The notes beneath the pieces are model-generated. The model made no database searches and was not told the origin of the DNA. It saw nothing but the letters and a program-made list of their open reading frames with translations. 64,000 bases of DNA, taken from contig NZ_CP182486.1 in assembly GCF_052327305.1 (NCBI RefSeq), positions 620,001-684,000 of the forward strand, read 5' to 3'. Shown here piece by piece: positions 17,786 through 31,112 of the stretch (position 1 is the stretch's first letter; every line of letters begins with the position of its first letter). The stretch comes from Sphingobium sp052327305 (GTDB lineage Bacteria; Pseudomonadota; Alphaproteobacteria; Sphingomonadales; Sphingomonadaceae). A program made the translations under genes and the position numbers.

Positions 17786-19171
17786 CTATTTGATCCGCGC
17801 GTAGGCCCCGAGCGCCCGTTCCCGTGCTTCCTTGTGCCCCACGATCTTGGGCGGATAGGCCTCGGGACGGCAACTATGCGCCTCTGGATCATGGATCGCC
17901 GCGTCCGGCAGGGCGGCCAGTTCCGGCACCCATTGGCGGATATAGTCTGCAGCCTCGAATTTTTCTGACTGAGTCAAAGGCGCCATGATGCGGACGAACA
18001 TGTTGGAATCCACGCCGCTGCCCGCCACCCACTGCCAGTTGACTGCGTTATTTCCATGGTCCGCGTCCACCAGCGTGTCCCAGAACCAGCGCTCCCCAAC
18101 TCGCCAGTCGACGAGCAGATGCTTGATGAGGAAGGATGCGGCAATCATGCGGACGCGATTGTGCATCCAGCCGGTCGCCCAGAGCTGGCGCATGCCTGCG
18201 TCCACGATCGGGTAGCCGGTTCGCCCTTCCCGCCAGGCGGCAATATCGCTCTTCGCCTCTCGGCCGTCGCGCCAGACCAAGCGATCGAACGTCTCGCGAC
18301 CATTGGCCGTCGCATAATCCGGCATGGCGAGGATGATGTTCTGGGCATAGTCTCGCCAGACAATCTCTTTGAGGAAGGTCTGCACGCCTTCTTCGGAGCG
18401 CCCACCCTTCCCGGCGAGCGCATGCCATATCCGCGCCGGCGAGATTTCTCCGAAATGAAGATGGGGAGAGAGGCGCGAACTCCCCTCGATTGCTGGCAGA
18501 TCGCGTCCGGCCGCGTAGGCATCTGCCACGTCCTCGAAGTCCTCAAGACGCGCCGCGGCCCCCGCTTCACCAGGCGTCCACTCTTCCTTGAAGCCGGCAG
18601 CCCAGTCAGGCTTCGAGGGAAGTAGACCCCAATCCTCCAGCCGATCGCTAGCTGGCCAACGAGATGGCGCCGGGATCTCCGCAGGCGCGGATTGCGGCGT
18701 GGCCGGCGGCATATGCTGAAGCAGCGCGCGCATGAACGGCGTGTAGATACGATAGGGAGTACCGGAACCGGTGCGAAGCGCGCCAGGCGGCAGCAGATAG
18801 TTGCCGTCATGGAGCTGAAGATCGACACGGCCAGCGAGCTCGGCTTCCGCGCGTCGCCACCATGGCTCATAATGACAAAGCGCATGAACGGCAGACGCCC
18901 CTGTCTCGTCGTGCAGCTTCGCGATGTCGTCCACTGCCCGGCCGCGTCGCAGAATCAACCGCGATCCCCTCTCCCGCAGGTGTCGGTCAAGAGTGGCGAG
19001 ACTATGATGAAGCCACCAGCGCGACGCCCCGCCCATGGCGCGATCACCGGGCGAACTATCATCGAGAACATAGACCGGGATGACTGGGCCCGCGCGGCAC
19101 GCGGCAAGCAAGGCCGGCTGATCGGCGATCCGCAAATCGCGGCGAAGCCAGAGAATCACGGGACTGGTCAT
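17786..19171 (-). CDS. phrB: Deoxyribodipyrimidine photolyase
   Basis: A 461-residue class I CPD photolyase. The N-terminal antenna domain begins ILWLRRDLRIADQPAL, and the C-terminal FAD-binding domain has SRLSPHLHFGEISP, GYPIVDAGMRQLWATG, MHNRVRMIAASFL and NNAVNWQWVAGSGVDSN, all typical of the catalytic pocket and its electron-transfer Trp residues. It splits UV-induced pyrimidine dimers using blue light. Length is usual for the family. It is probably transcribed with cfa, a pairing seen in stress loci. Confidence 0.95.
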   Translation of the reverse strand: MTSPVILWLRRDLRIADQPALLAACRAGPVIPVYVLDDSSPGDRAMGGASRWWLHHSLATLDRHLRERGSRLILRRGRAVDDIAKLHDETGASAVHALCHYEPWWRRAEAELAGRVDLQLHDGNYLLPPGALRTGSGTPYRIYTPFMRALLQHMPPATPQSAPAEIPAPSRWPASDRLEDWGLLPSKPDWAAGFKEEWTPGEAGAAARLEDFEDVADAYAAGRDLPAIEGSSRLSPHLHFGEISPARIWHALAGKGGRSEEGVQTFLKEIVWRDYAQNIILAMPDYATANGRETFDRLVWRDGREAKSDIAAWREGRTGYPIVDAGMRQLWATGWMHNRVRMIAASFLIKHLLVDWRVGERWFWDTLVDADHGNNAVNWQWVAGSGVDSNMFVRIMAPLTQSEKFEAADYIRQWVPELAALPDAAIHDPEAHSCRPEAYPPKIVGHKEARERALGAYARIK

Positions 19172-19229
19172 CAGACAGTCTGGTCTAGCGAGCGGTGGCG
19201 CATCGCGCAGTAACGAATGGGGAGAAAGA

Positions 19230-21536
19230 TCAGGCCCGGCGGGCCGACTTCAACATGCTTGCCTCATGCGCAAGAAAAGCCGCGACGTCGTTTGCCGCGA
19301 GGGGCCGGGAGTAAAGGAAGCCCTGACCGGTGTCACATCCCATTCCCACGAGATGCCGTTCCTGCGCCGTCGTCTCCACGCCTTCCGCAACGACCTCGAG
19401 GCCCAGACAATGTCCGAGATTGACGACGGTCGCCGAAATAGCCTCCGCATCCGGGCTCGATCCGAGCTTGCCGATGAACGACTTGTCGATCTTGAGGATA
19501 TCGACTGGGAACTGATTGAGGTGAGAGAGCGAGGCATAGCCAGTGCCGAAATCATCGAGCGCGATACGGATTCCGTTATCACTGAGACACCGCAAGGCGT
19601 CCCTCACATCCTCGGCTCCCTGCCCGAGAAACACGGTCTCCGTGACTTCGATCTGAATACAGGCCGCAGGGACACGGCATTCCCGCAAACGATCTAGGAG
19701 CGTGTGCGCAAAGGCCTTTCTGCGGAAATCGACAGCGGCGACGTTCAACGCAACATGGCCGAAAGGCACCCCCGCTTCGAGCCAGCTCTGCACGTCATGC
19801 AGCACTTTTTCGAGCATCCGTTCGCCGATCTGGCCGCCCAGCCCCGGATCGTCGAAGGCCGCGCCAATGCGATCGGGACCGGCAAGAGACCCGTCGCGCG
19901 CGCGCCAGCGTAGCAGCGCCTCGAAACCGATCGTGGCGGAAGTGCGCAGGGAAATCTTCGGCTGGTAATGCGCCATGATGGCGTCATTCTGCAGCGCATA
20001 GCGCGCGGCGCCGATCATCGCCTGATGCCGCTCGACCTCGACCATCATCTGCGGCTCGAAAACTCTCATCGTCGCTCTGCCGCCGGCCTTAGCCGCATAA
20101 AGGGCGATGTCCGCCGCCTTCATCACGTCTGATCGCACTTTGCCATCGCGCGGGATAAAGCTCGCGCCGATGCTCGCGCTGCATTCCATCAGCCGACCGG
20201 CGTAGTTGAAGGGCTCGCGCAACTGCTCGAAAATGCGTGCCGCGGTGCGTTCCACCTTCCGGTCGGCCCGCGCAGCCAGTACCAGGGCAAACTCGTCGCC
20301 CCCCGTGCGCGCGACCATGTCGCCCTCTTCCACAGCCGCCTTAAGCTGGCTGGCGAAGCGGCACAGAAGCGCATCTCCCGCATCGTGGCCCAACGTGTCA
20401 TTGATTGCCTTGAAATTATCGACGTCGACGATCAGCAGAGCGCCCCCGCCAGGTTGGCCGCCGATCTCGAGCATAGCATCCAGCCGGTCCTGCAGCACGG
20501 CGCGGTTGGGCAGGCCAGTGAGCGCATCATGCTGCGCGATCCAAATCGCGCTTTCCTCGGACTTCTTTTGATGGGTGATGTCCCGAGCGACAACGATCAG
20601 CCGTCCGGCCTCCTCCGAGATACGGCTGATGATAATATCGAACCAGCGCGCGTTTCCGGCCTCGTCGAGATGCTGGATAGTAAGGTTGCCCTGAACGCCC
20701 GCCTTTGCCTCTTCCAGTACCTGGGCACCCAAGGGGCGATCACGCTCGGGCAGAAGATCGAGCCATGCCTGCCCGACACACGCAGTGCCCGCGTAGCTGG
20801 AGTCGTTCGGACGGTTGCAGAAGAACACACAATGATCCTCATCGAGGATGAGCGTGTAATCCGGGCTGGCGCGGAGGATCGTTTCGTTGAGAGACTCGCT
20901 GCGCTCCAGCTCTCCAAGCGCGGTCATACGGGCAACCGTCATTCCATGAAGGGAGAATGCCGCCGAGATGATCGTCAGCAGGTAGATCGGCAACTGAATA
21001 CTGATGAGCGGCATGATCGGCTCAGGCGAGAGCAGGCCCGCAATGGCGCAGGGCATGAGAACAAGACACACCATCGTCCCCGCGAGCCGGGGCGTTCCGA
21101 AATTCCGCAGGCAAATCCCACAGACCATGGCCGCCGCAGACAGGCAAGCGATCGTCGCCAGCACCCAGTCGCCGCTTGTCAGGCATAGGAAGGTTCCAAT
21201 GCCGACCGACGCGGCCCAGGCACAGGCCAGCACGGTCGCTACGCGCCGGGGCGGTTCCTCGCCCCTTTTCATCGCGCGCAGACCCTTGAGCAAGACCGTC
21301 AGCCGGCCTGCTCCAAGAGCGATCTCGAAAAGGACCCAGACAAGGAACGCCAGCATAGGCTGTCGCCACATGGCGACCGACGCCACGACGATGCTGTTGA
21401 TGATGCCGCCCATGAAAATCGGCACGGACGTGAAAAGCCCGTTCATGAGCTGGATCTCGATTGCGGCAGGCAAATCAGCCTTCGACCGCAGGAGCCACCC
21501 CGCCAGTCCTAGTTCGGGCTGCTGCCGCTGATCCAT
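19230..21536 (-). CDS. Membrane-bound PAS-GGDEF-EAL cyclic-di-GMP enzyme
   Basis: A 768-residue signalling protein. Residues 25-215 hold about six hydrophobic helices, a PAS domain follows at about 225-340 (ILRASPDYTLILDEDHC), then GGDEF with an intact ARTGGDEFALV motif near residue 410, then EAL from about 515. The EAL domain keeps its catalytic set: EALLRW, ETVFL preceded by EVTE, DDFGTGYASL, LKIDKSF and VVAEGVET. Both cyclase and phosphodiesterase activity are therefore possible in principle; only experiment can tell which dominates. It is monocistronic by context. The membrane sensor resembles a MASE-like unit without a clear match. Confidence 0.93.
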   Translation of the reverse strand: MDQRQQPELGLAGWLLRSKADLPAAIEIQLMNGLFTSVPIFMGGIINSIVVASVAMWRQPMLAFLVWVLFEIALGAGRLTVLLKGLRAMKRGEEPPRRVATVLACAWAASVGIGTFLCLTSGDWVLATIACLSAAAMVCGICLRNFGTPRLAGTMVCLVLMPCAIAGLLSPEPIMPLISIQLPIYLLTIISAAFSLHGMTVARMTALGELERSESLNETILRASPDYTLILDEDHCVFFCNRPNDSSYAGTACVGQAWLDLLPERDRPLGAQVLEEAKAGVQGNLTIQHLDEAGNARWFDIIISRISEEAGRLIVVARDITHQKKSEESAIWIAQHDALTGLPNRAVLQDRLDAMLEIGGQPGGGALLIVDVDNFKAINDTLGHDAGDALLCRFASQLKAAVEEGDMVARTGGDEFALVLAARADRKVERTAARIFEQLREPFNYAGRLMECSASIGASFIPRDGKVRSDVMKAADIALYAAKAGGRATMRVFEPQMMVEVERHQAMIGAARYALQNDAIMAHYQPKISLRTSATIGFEALLRWRARDGSLAGPDRIGAAFDDPGLGGQIGERMLEKVLHDVQSWLEAGVPFGHVALNVAAVDFRRKAFAHTLLDRLRECRVPAACIQIEVTETVFLGQGAEDVRDALRCLSDNGIRIALDDFGTGYASLSHLNQFPVDILKIDKSFIGKLGSSPDAEAISATVVNLGHCLGLEVVAEGVETTAQERHLVGMGCDTGQGFLYSRPLAANDVAAFLAHEASMLKSARRA

Positions 21537-21863
21537 GTCGTAAGAAACTCAAATTGTTGTTCATCCTTCGTACAAGGCAATCGTTAACAAGCCTTTCCGA
21601 GACGATCGTTTCGTCGCAGCTCTGCGCATTTTTATGGCGCGCGTTCAACGGATTGGGGCGCGGCTGGCCGCCCTCCCGCTAACCAGCCAGAACGCACGAA
21701 AAAGCCCGCTCCAGTACATCCGTGGAGCGGGCCATCTTCGCTAGGAAAGGTCTGAGGCGCAGGGGTACGCCGTCAGAAACACTCTACCTCAGAGATGATG
21801 AACAAAAGCTTAGCTAAGTCTTTGTCCTTTCGGTCATTGTCTATGACTGGGCCGTTGGCCCTC
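21537..21863. other. Intergenic region between GGDEF-EAL gene and gltB
   Basis: A 327-base gap without a supported gene. It contains the upstream region of the GGDEF-EAL gene (right of 21,536) and the 3' untranslated region and terminator of gltB. Apart from the terminator hairpin I see no RNA gene or repeat. Confidence 0.6.
21698..21732 (-). terminator. Rho-independent terminator of gltB
   Basis: Read on the minus strand, GCCCGCTCCA and TGGAGCGGGC form a perfect 10-bp stem with a 9-base loop, followed at once by a T-run (the A-run at 21,699-21,703 on the plus strand). It lies about 130 bases after the gltB stop codon. Confidence 0.9.
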
Positions 21864-26408
<4,545 letters not shown>

Positions 26409-26488
26409 GTCGTCGTCCTTCCAATCCCTTGTTCCTGCATCCACGCTGGCGACCCCCATGGGATCGCTCCATCATTCGCGATGCAGTA

Positions 26489-27154
26489 TTACCTCGTCTT
26501 CGGTTTCGAGCTGGCCTTCGCCTTCTCGTCGATTGCACGCAGCTTGGCGGCCAGCGCGGGAGCATCCCGCTGCGCGTCCGCCATTGATCGCCGCATCATA
26601 TTCTGCTGCCATTCGACGACATCCGGATCGGACATGATCGTCTGAGACTGCTCGCCGTAGATTTTGCCAGTCGGCGTCTGGAAGAACTGCTTGATCTCTT
26701 CCATCTGCGGCACAGTGAATCGGCGCGCATAGGCGCGCGCGACCGCCTCGACCATGGCCGGCATTTCGCTTTTCGCCAGCGCAGAAGACGCTGTCTGGCG
26801 CTGCTCGATGAACTCTTTGACGACGACCTGAACTTCCTCGTTCTGCGCGCCGCCCTGTTGCATGAAGGGACTGCGCGCGATGACGTTCAGAAGCGCACCG
26901 TTCACTGCCTGCACGACCTGCCCTACCATCTGATCCCTGCGATCATCCGGGAAAATCATCGCAACCAACTCCTTGGCGGCGGCAAGGCGGTCCGGCTCTG
27001 GTTCGGGAGCCGGCACACGTGCAGGCGTGGTGGGCGCAGGCGTGGTGGGCGCAGGCGTGGCAGTCGCCGGCGCTTGCGCCGCGACGCCACCTGCCGGGAG
27101 CACGGCCAGCACTCCAAAGAGGCCGGCACACAACAAAGCGGTCCGCCCTGTCAT
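26489..27154 (-). CDS. Exported DUF2059-family protein
   Basis: A 221-residue protein with a signal peptide (LLCAGLFGVLAVLPAGG, cleavage near AAQA), then a Pro/Thr/Ala-rich linker coded by a short 15-base tandem repeat, then a DUF2059 domain. The domain holds the pattern EMPAMVEAVARAYARRFT followed by EEIKQFFQTPTGKIY that defines this family. DUF2059 proteins are periplasmic and of unknown function. Its start overlaps the gltD stop by four bases and gltB starts 80 bases after it, so it lies inside the glutamate synthase operon. Why an exported protein is placed there is not known. Confidence 0.88.
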   Translation of the reverse strand: MTGRTALLCAGLFGVLAVLPAGGVAAQAPATATPAPTTPAPTTPARVPAPEPEPDRLAAAKELVAMIFPDDRRDQMVGQVVQAVNGALLNVIARSPFMQQGGAQNEEVQVVVKEFIEQRQTASSALAKSEMPAMVEAVARAYARRFTVPQMEEIKQFFQTPTGKIYGEQSQTIMSDPDVVEWQQNMMRRSMADAQRDAPALAAKLRAIDEKAKASSKPKTR

Positions 27155-28605
27155 GCCGCCACCTTCACCCCTCCGGCCTGCGCCTTTGCCTTGAGATAGG
27201 CCTGCATCCGGTCGGCCACATCGAGTCCGTCCCGAATGGCCCAGACCACAAGGCTGGCACCGCGCACGATATCACCCGCACCAAACACGCCGTCCAGCGA
27301 TGTCATCATCGTCTTGTGATCGACCCGCAGCGTGCCCCAGCGCGTAACCGATAGATCGGGGTCTCCAAAGAGACGCGGCAATTCCTCAGGATCGAAGCCA
27401 AGAGCCTTGATGACGAGGTCGGCAGGCAAGGTCGCTTCGCTGCCCGGATCCGGCTCAGGCGCGCGCCGGCCGGAGGCGTCCGGAGCACCGAGACGCATCT
27501 TCGTGATCCGTACACCTGTTACGGCCTCTGTGCCCTCAAATGCGATCGGCGCGGAAAGCCAGACGAACTCGACGCCCTCCTCCTCGGCATTGGCGACTTC
27601 GCGCTGAGAACCCGGCATATTCGCACGGTCGCGGCGATAGAGGCACTTAACCGACTTCGCACCCTGGCGGATCGCGGTGCGAACGCAGTCCATCGCGGTA
27701 TCACCACCACCAACGACGATCACATCCTTGCCTGCCGCGAACAGCGAGCCATCCTCATGCTCGGGCACCGTCTCGCCAAAGCCGGCACGGTTCGAAGCCG
27801 TCAGATAGTCCAGCGCCTTCACGACGCCAGGCGCACCAACACCGGGCGCACGGATATCGCGCGCCTTATAGACGCCCGTCGCAATCAGGAGCGCATCATG
27901 CTTCTGCCTCAGCTCCGCGATCGTCGCATCATTGCCAACGTCGAACGAGAGATGGAACTGAATGCCGCCGTCTTCCAGGCGCTTGACCCGCCGCATGACG
28001 ACTTCCTTCTCCAGCTTGAAGCCGGGGATGCCATAGGTCAGCAAACCGCCAGCGCGGTCATGCCGGTCATAGACATGCACCTCATGTCCCGCGGCGCGCA
28101 GATACTCCGCCGCTGAGAGCCCGGCCGGCCCGGCACCGATGATACCGACCGACTGACCAGTTGGTGCGCCAGGCGCCAGAGGCTCGACCCAGCCCTGCTC
28201 CCACGCCGTGTCCGTGATGAACTTCTCGACGCTGCCAATGGTGACGGCGCCGTGCCCCGAAAACTCGATGACGCAATTGCCTTCGCACAGACGGTCCTGC
28301 GGGCAGATGCGGCCGCAGATTTCCGGCATGGTCGACGTTGCGTTGGACAACTCATACGCTTCGCGCAGCCGCCCTTCCGTCGTCAGGCGCAGCCAGTCCG
28401 GAATATGGTTGTGAAGCGGGCAATGCGTTGAGCAATAGGGCACGCCACATTGCGAGCACCGCGCGGCCTGCTCTTCCGCGCGAGCGGTTTCGAAGCTCCG
28501 GTAGATTTCGCCGAAATCATCCGCCCTGTCCTGCGCGGGGCGCTTGTCCGGATAGGACTGCGTCCGCTGGACGAACTTCAGCATCGGATTGTCGGCCATA
28601 TTCAC
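27151..28605 (-). CDS. gltD: Glutamate synthase (NADPH) small subunit
   Basis: A 484-residue GltD. Two N-terminal 4Fe-4S cysteine clusters (CSQCGVPYCSTHC and ICPQDRLCEGNC) come before an FAD-binding Rossmann motif (IIGAGPAGLSAAEYL) and an NADPH-binding motif (VVGGGDTAMDC), ending in the second FAD motif GVFGAGDIVRGASLV. It passes electrons from NADPH to GltB. It is the first gene of the gltD-DUF2059-gltB operon; the order is reversed from the common gltBD. The upstream 159 bases are AT-rich and must hold the operon promoter. Confidence 0.97.
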   Translation of the reverse strand: MNMADNPMLKFVQRTQSYPDKRPAQDRADDFGEIYRSFETARAEEQAARCSQCGVPYCSTHCPLHNHIPDWLRLTTEGRLREAYELSNATSTMPEICGRICPQDRLCEGNCVIEFSGHGAVTIGSVEKFITDTAWEQGWVEPLAPGAPTGQSVGIIGAGPAGLSAAEYLRAAGHEVHVYDRHDRAGGLLTYGIPGFKLEKEVVMRRVKRLEDGGIQFHLSFDVGNDATIAELRQKHDALLIATGVYKARDIRAPGVGAPGVVKALDYLTASNRAGFGETVPEHEDGSLFAAGKDVIVVGGGDTAMDCVRTAIRQGAKSVKCLYRRDRANMPGSQREVANAEEEGVEFVWLSAPIAFEGTEAVTGVRITKMRLGAPDASGRRAPEPDPGSEATLPADLVIKALGFDPEELPRLFGDPDLSVTRWGTLRVDHKTMMTSLDGVFGAGDIVRGASLVVWAIRDGLDVADRMQAYLKAKAQAGGVKVAA

Positions 28606-28764
28606 TGGGCTCCTGCGTGTCTCCTCGCGCTTTATGACAGGAGCAGGCCAAAGTCACGCAGGAAGCGGCAATTAAGGCAGTATATATGACCTATAAAACC
28701 GGTTACTCGTTTCGCTATTGCGATATAGCATCCGATTGCAACGATTTTAATGGCCGCATCGGAC

Positions 28765-29574
28765 CTATCTAAACGAAAGCCAGATCAGAGCGGCCGCGCC
28801 AGCGATGATTCGGTATATCGCAAAAGGGCCGAAGCCCCGCCGCGAGACGAGACCGACGAACCACTTGATGACGAAGATGGCGACCAGGAACGAGACGACA
28901 AAGCCGACCGCAATGTCGCCCCAGTTTACTGTGCCATTCGACAGCGCCTCCTGGTTCTTCAGCAGTTCCAGCGTGGTTGCCCCCAGCATAGTGGGGACAG
29001 CGAGAAAGAAGCTGAACTCGGCGGCAGTCTTGCGCTCCACGCCCAGGCTGAGCGCGCCCATGATCGTGGCACCGGAACGGCTGACACCGGGGATCATGGA
29101 AATGCACTGGACCAGGCCGATGCCAATCGCGGTCGTCATCGGCAAGCGATCCACCCCGACACTGCGCGCGGTCGGCACAAGGCGTTCGATTACGAGAATG
29201 GCGATGCCGCCGACGATGAGCGCCACTGCGACGATCCGCGGAGACCCCAGCATACCTTCGATCCGGTCATGAAAAGCCAGACCCAATATAACCGAAGGCA
29301 TCAGCGCAAGCAGCAGATTGCGGAGGAAACGCCAGCTCTCCGATCGGTGCGCGATCAGGCCGACGAACACATCCCAGAAGGTGCGCCAGTAAAGCACAAC
29401 CACCGCCAGAATGGCGCCGAGCTGGATCACGATGTTGAACGTGGCCCAGCGCGAAGCGTCATAGCCCAGCAACTCGCTCGCCAGAATGAGATGGCCAGTC
29501 GACGAGACCGGCAGGAACTCCGTCAGACCCTCCACGATACCGAGGAGAATGACGGTGAGAAGATGACTATCCAT
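28765..29574 (-). CDS. uppP: Undecaprenyl-diphosphatase
   Basis: A 269-residue integral membrane protein read from ATG 29574 (MDSHLLTVIL); the longer frame starts at TTG and adds seven residues. Both family motifs are present: GIVEGLTEFLPVSSTGHLI near the N-terminus and PGVSRSGATIMGA in the middle, containing the catalytic Glu and Ser/Arg residues. It dephosphorylates undecaprenyl diphosphate to recycle the peptidoglycan lipid carrier and confers bacitracin tolerance. It follows the NDUFA9-like gene by 54 bases on the same strand. Confidence 0.96.
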   Translation of the reverse strand: MDSHLLTVILLGIVEGLTEFLPVSSTGHLILASELLGYDASRWATFNIVIQLGAILAVVVLYWRTFWDVFVGLIAHRSESWRFLRNLLLALMPSVILGLAFHDRIEGMLGSPRIVAVALIVGGIAILVIERLVPTARSVGVDRLPMTTAIGIGLVQCISMIPGVSRSGATIMGALSLGVERKTAAEFSFFLAVPTMLGATTLELLKNQEALSNGTVNWGDIAVGFVVSFLVAIFVIKWFVGLVSRRGFGPFAIYRIIAGAAALIWLSFR

Positions 29575-29628
29575 GTGCGCGCCGCTTCTCCGCAACGAAA
29601 TAAGGGAACATCAGAAATCTGAAGAAGG

Positions 29629-30582
29629 TCAGGCACTCACGCGCGAAGAGAAGCGGCCATGCTTGCGGAAGCGCGAAAGCCAGGCCGGCGCCACCGACGC
29701 AAGCGGCGTCGGCTCGATGTCGAGATCCGACAGGCCTTTGGAGCCGGGCGCCACCACATTGTCGGTCTGCAGCATTCGGAACTGGTCAGCGGTGATTGGC
29801 GCGCCCGGCGCCCAGCCTGTCAACGTGGCCAGCGCGCAGGCCGCAGCATCAGGCACCGGCACGAACATGGGCGAACGGCCCGTCTCCTGCGCAAGCCAGC
29901 TATTGATCTGCGAAAGCGTCAGAATATCCGGCCCGCCAAATTCATACGTCGTCCCGGCATGTGCTCCCGCATCCTCGACGAGGTTCGCGATAGCGCGGGC
30001 GACATCCCCCACATGCACTGGCTGGAACTTGACCGCGCCACGGATCACCGGGACGATCGGCAAAGCAGCGATCAGGCCCGCAAACCGGTTCGTGAACTGG
30101 TCGTCGCGTCCGAAGATGATAGAGGGGCGCACGATCGTCGCACTGGGGAATGCGCGACGCACTGCCGCCTCCCCTTCGCCCTTCGTGCGGGCATAGATGG
30201 CATCGCTCCCGGCATCCGCACCAATTGCAGACATATGGACGAGCACGGGCATGCCTGCGAGCGCAGTCGCTTCCGCAACGTTACGCGCCCCATCGACATG
30301 GGCGACCTGCATGGGCCCTTTGAGCAGCCCAACGAGATTGACGACTGCGCTGGCGCCCACGACCGCCGCGGCAACGCTTTCCGGCCGAGCAACATCCGCA
30401 GCAACAAATTGCACCTGACCAAGACCGCCCAGCGCCTTCACCTGAAAGGCGCTCCGGGGATCTCGCTGAGCGATCCGCACGCGGTAGCCGCGCTGCAGAA
30501 GCTCCTGCGCTACCTGCCTGCCGACGAAACCGCCGCCACCGAAGATCACCACTGGCCCCTGCACTTCTTGCTTGCCGGTCAT
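29629..30582 (-). CDS. NDUFA9-like atypical SDR protein
   Basis: A 317-residue Rossmann protein. The N-terminal nucleotide-binding motif reads VVIFGGGGFVGRQVAQEL, followed by an Asp-x-x-Arg-Pro segment and by the segment YARTKGEGE, where YxxxK-like residues are present. This is the alphaproteobacterial relative of the mitochondrial complex I accessory subunit NDUFA9, often annotated as 'complex I NDUFA9 subunit family protein'. It may bind NADPH and act on respiratory or ubiquinone-related assembly; this is family knowledge, not shown here. It sits just upstream of uppP. Confidence 0.87.
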   Translation of the reverse strand: MTGKQEVQGPVVIFGGGGFVGRQVAQELLQRGYRVRIAQRDPRSAFQVKALGGLGQVQFVAADVARPESVAAAVVGASAVVNLVGLLKGPMQVAHVDGARNVAEATALAGMPVLVHMSAIGADAGSDAIYARTKGEGEAAVRRAFPSATIVRPSIIFGRDDQFTNRFAGLIAALPIVPVIRGAVKFQPVHVGDVARAIANLVEDAGAHAGTTYEFGGPDILTLSQINSWLAQETGRSPMFVPVPDAAACALATLTGWAPGAPITADQFRMLQTDNVVAPGSKGLSDLDIEPTPLASVAPAWLSRFRKHGRFSSRVSA

Positions 30583-30835
30583 ATGCTGCTCGTCACCTGC
30601 CCTTGCCGTTCCGGCATGAGCGGCGCGCGCCTAAAGGCTACGCCGATCATGCGTGCTGCATCGCACACAGGCTCATTGCCTCACCCCGCCCGCAGACACA
30701 AGCAAGCGATTGGCATATGCTTCCAGCCAGTGGACGAAACGAGGCCAAGGCAAACGAACCTCAGCTTGGTGATTGACAGCCAAGCCGTGCCCGGCTAGGC
30801 GCCGCCACCTACCCGGCGAGCAATGCTCGCCCCGT

Positions 30836-30923
30836 GCCCAGATGGCGGAATTGGTAGACGCACCAGCTTCAGGTGCTGGCGATCGCAAGGTCGTGGAGGT
30901 TCGAGTCCTCTTCTGGGCACCAA
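30836..30923 (+). tRNA. tRNA-Leu (anticodon CAG)
   Basis: An 88-base tRNA including an encoded CCA end. The acceptor stem GCCCAGA pairs with TCTGGGC, a class II long variable arm is present, the anticodon stem CCAGC/GCTGG encloses the loop TTCAGGT with anticodon CAG, and the T arm reads GGTTCGAGTCC-like. The 3' end is the integration point of the island that follows; the integrase gene begins 189 bases downstream. The gene itself is intact. Confidence 0.96.
30907..30923 (+). other. Putative attL: 3' end of tRNA-Leu
   Basis: The 17-base sequence TCCTCTTCTGGGCACCA at the tRNA 3' end recurs, with a single missing G, at 47,677-47,692. This is the expected duplication left by tyrosine-integrase insertion into a tRNA gene. 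Confidence 0.6.
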
Positions 30924-30954
30924 CAACTCATTTCCCGATGTAGCTAAATAACTC

Positions 30955-30984
30955 GCCAAAATGGCGGAAAACTGCTAGTTTTCA
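30955..30984. other. Two adjacent dyads after the tRNA
   Basis: CGCCA/TGGCG (30,955-30,967, 3-base spacer) is followed at once by GAAAACT/AGTTTTC (30,968-30,984, 3-base loop). They lie between the attachment site and the integrase. They could be arm-type integrase or excisionase sites, or the tRNA terminator, though no T-run follows. Confidence 0.45.
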
Positions 30985-31112
30985 GCATATCTCGTCGCGG
31001 AGTGCGTCTCGATGTGTCTGGGCAGTTCACCGATTCTGTGTACCTTTCTGTGTCCATATTCGCGGGCGAGGTCGTCGCTATGTACACACGCATCTGTTGA
31101 GGGGGCACGGTC

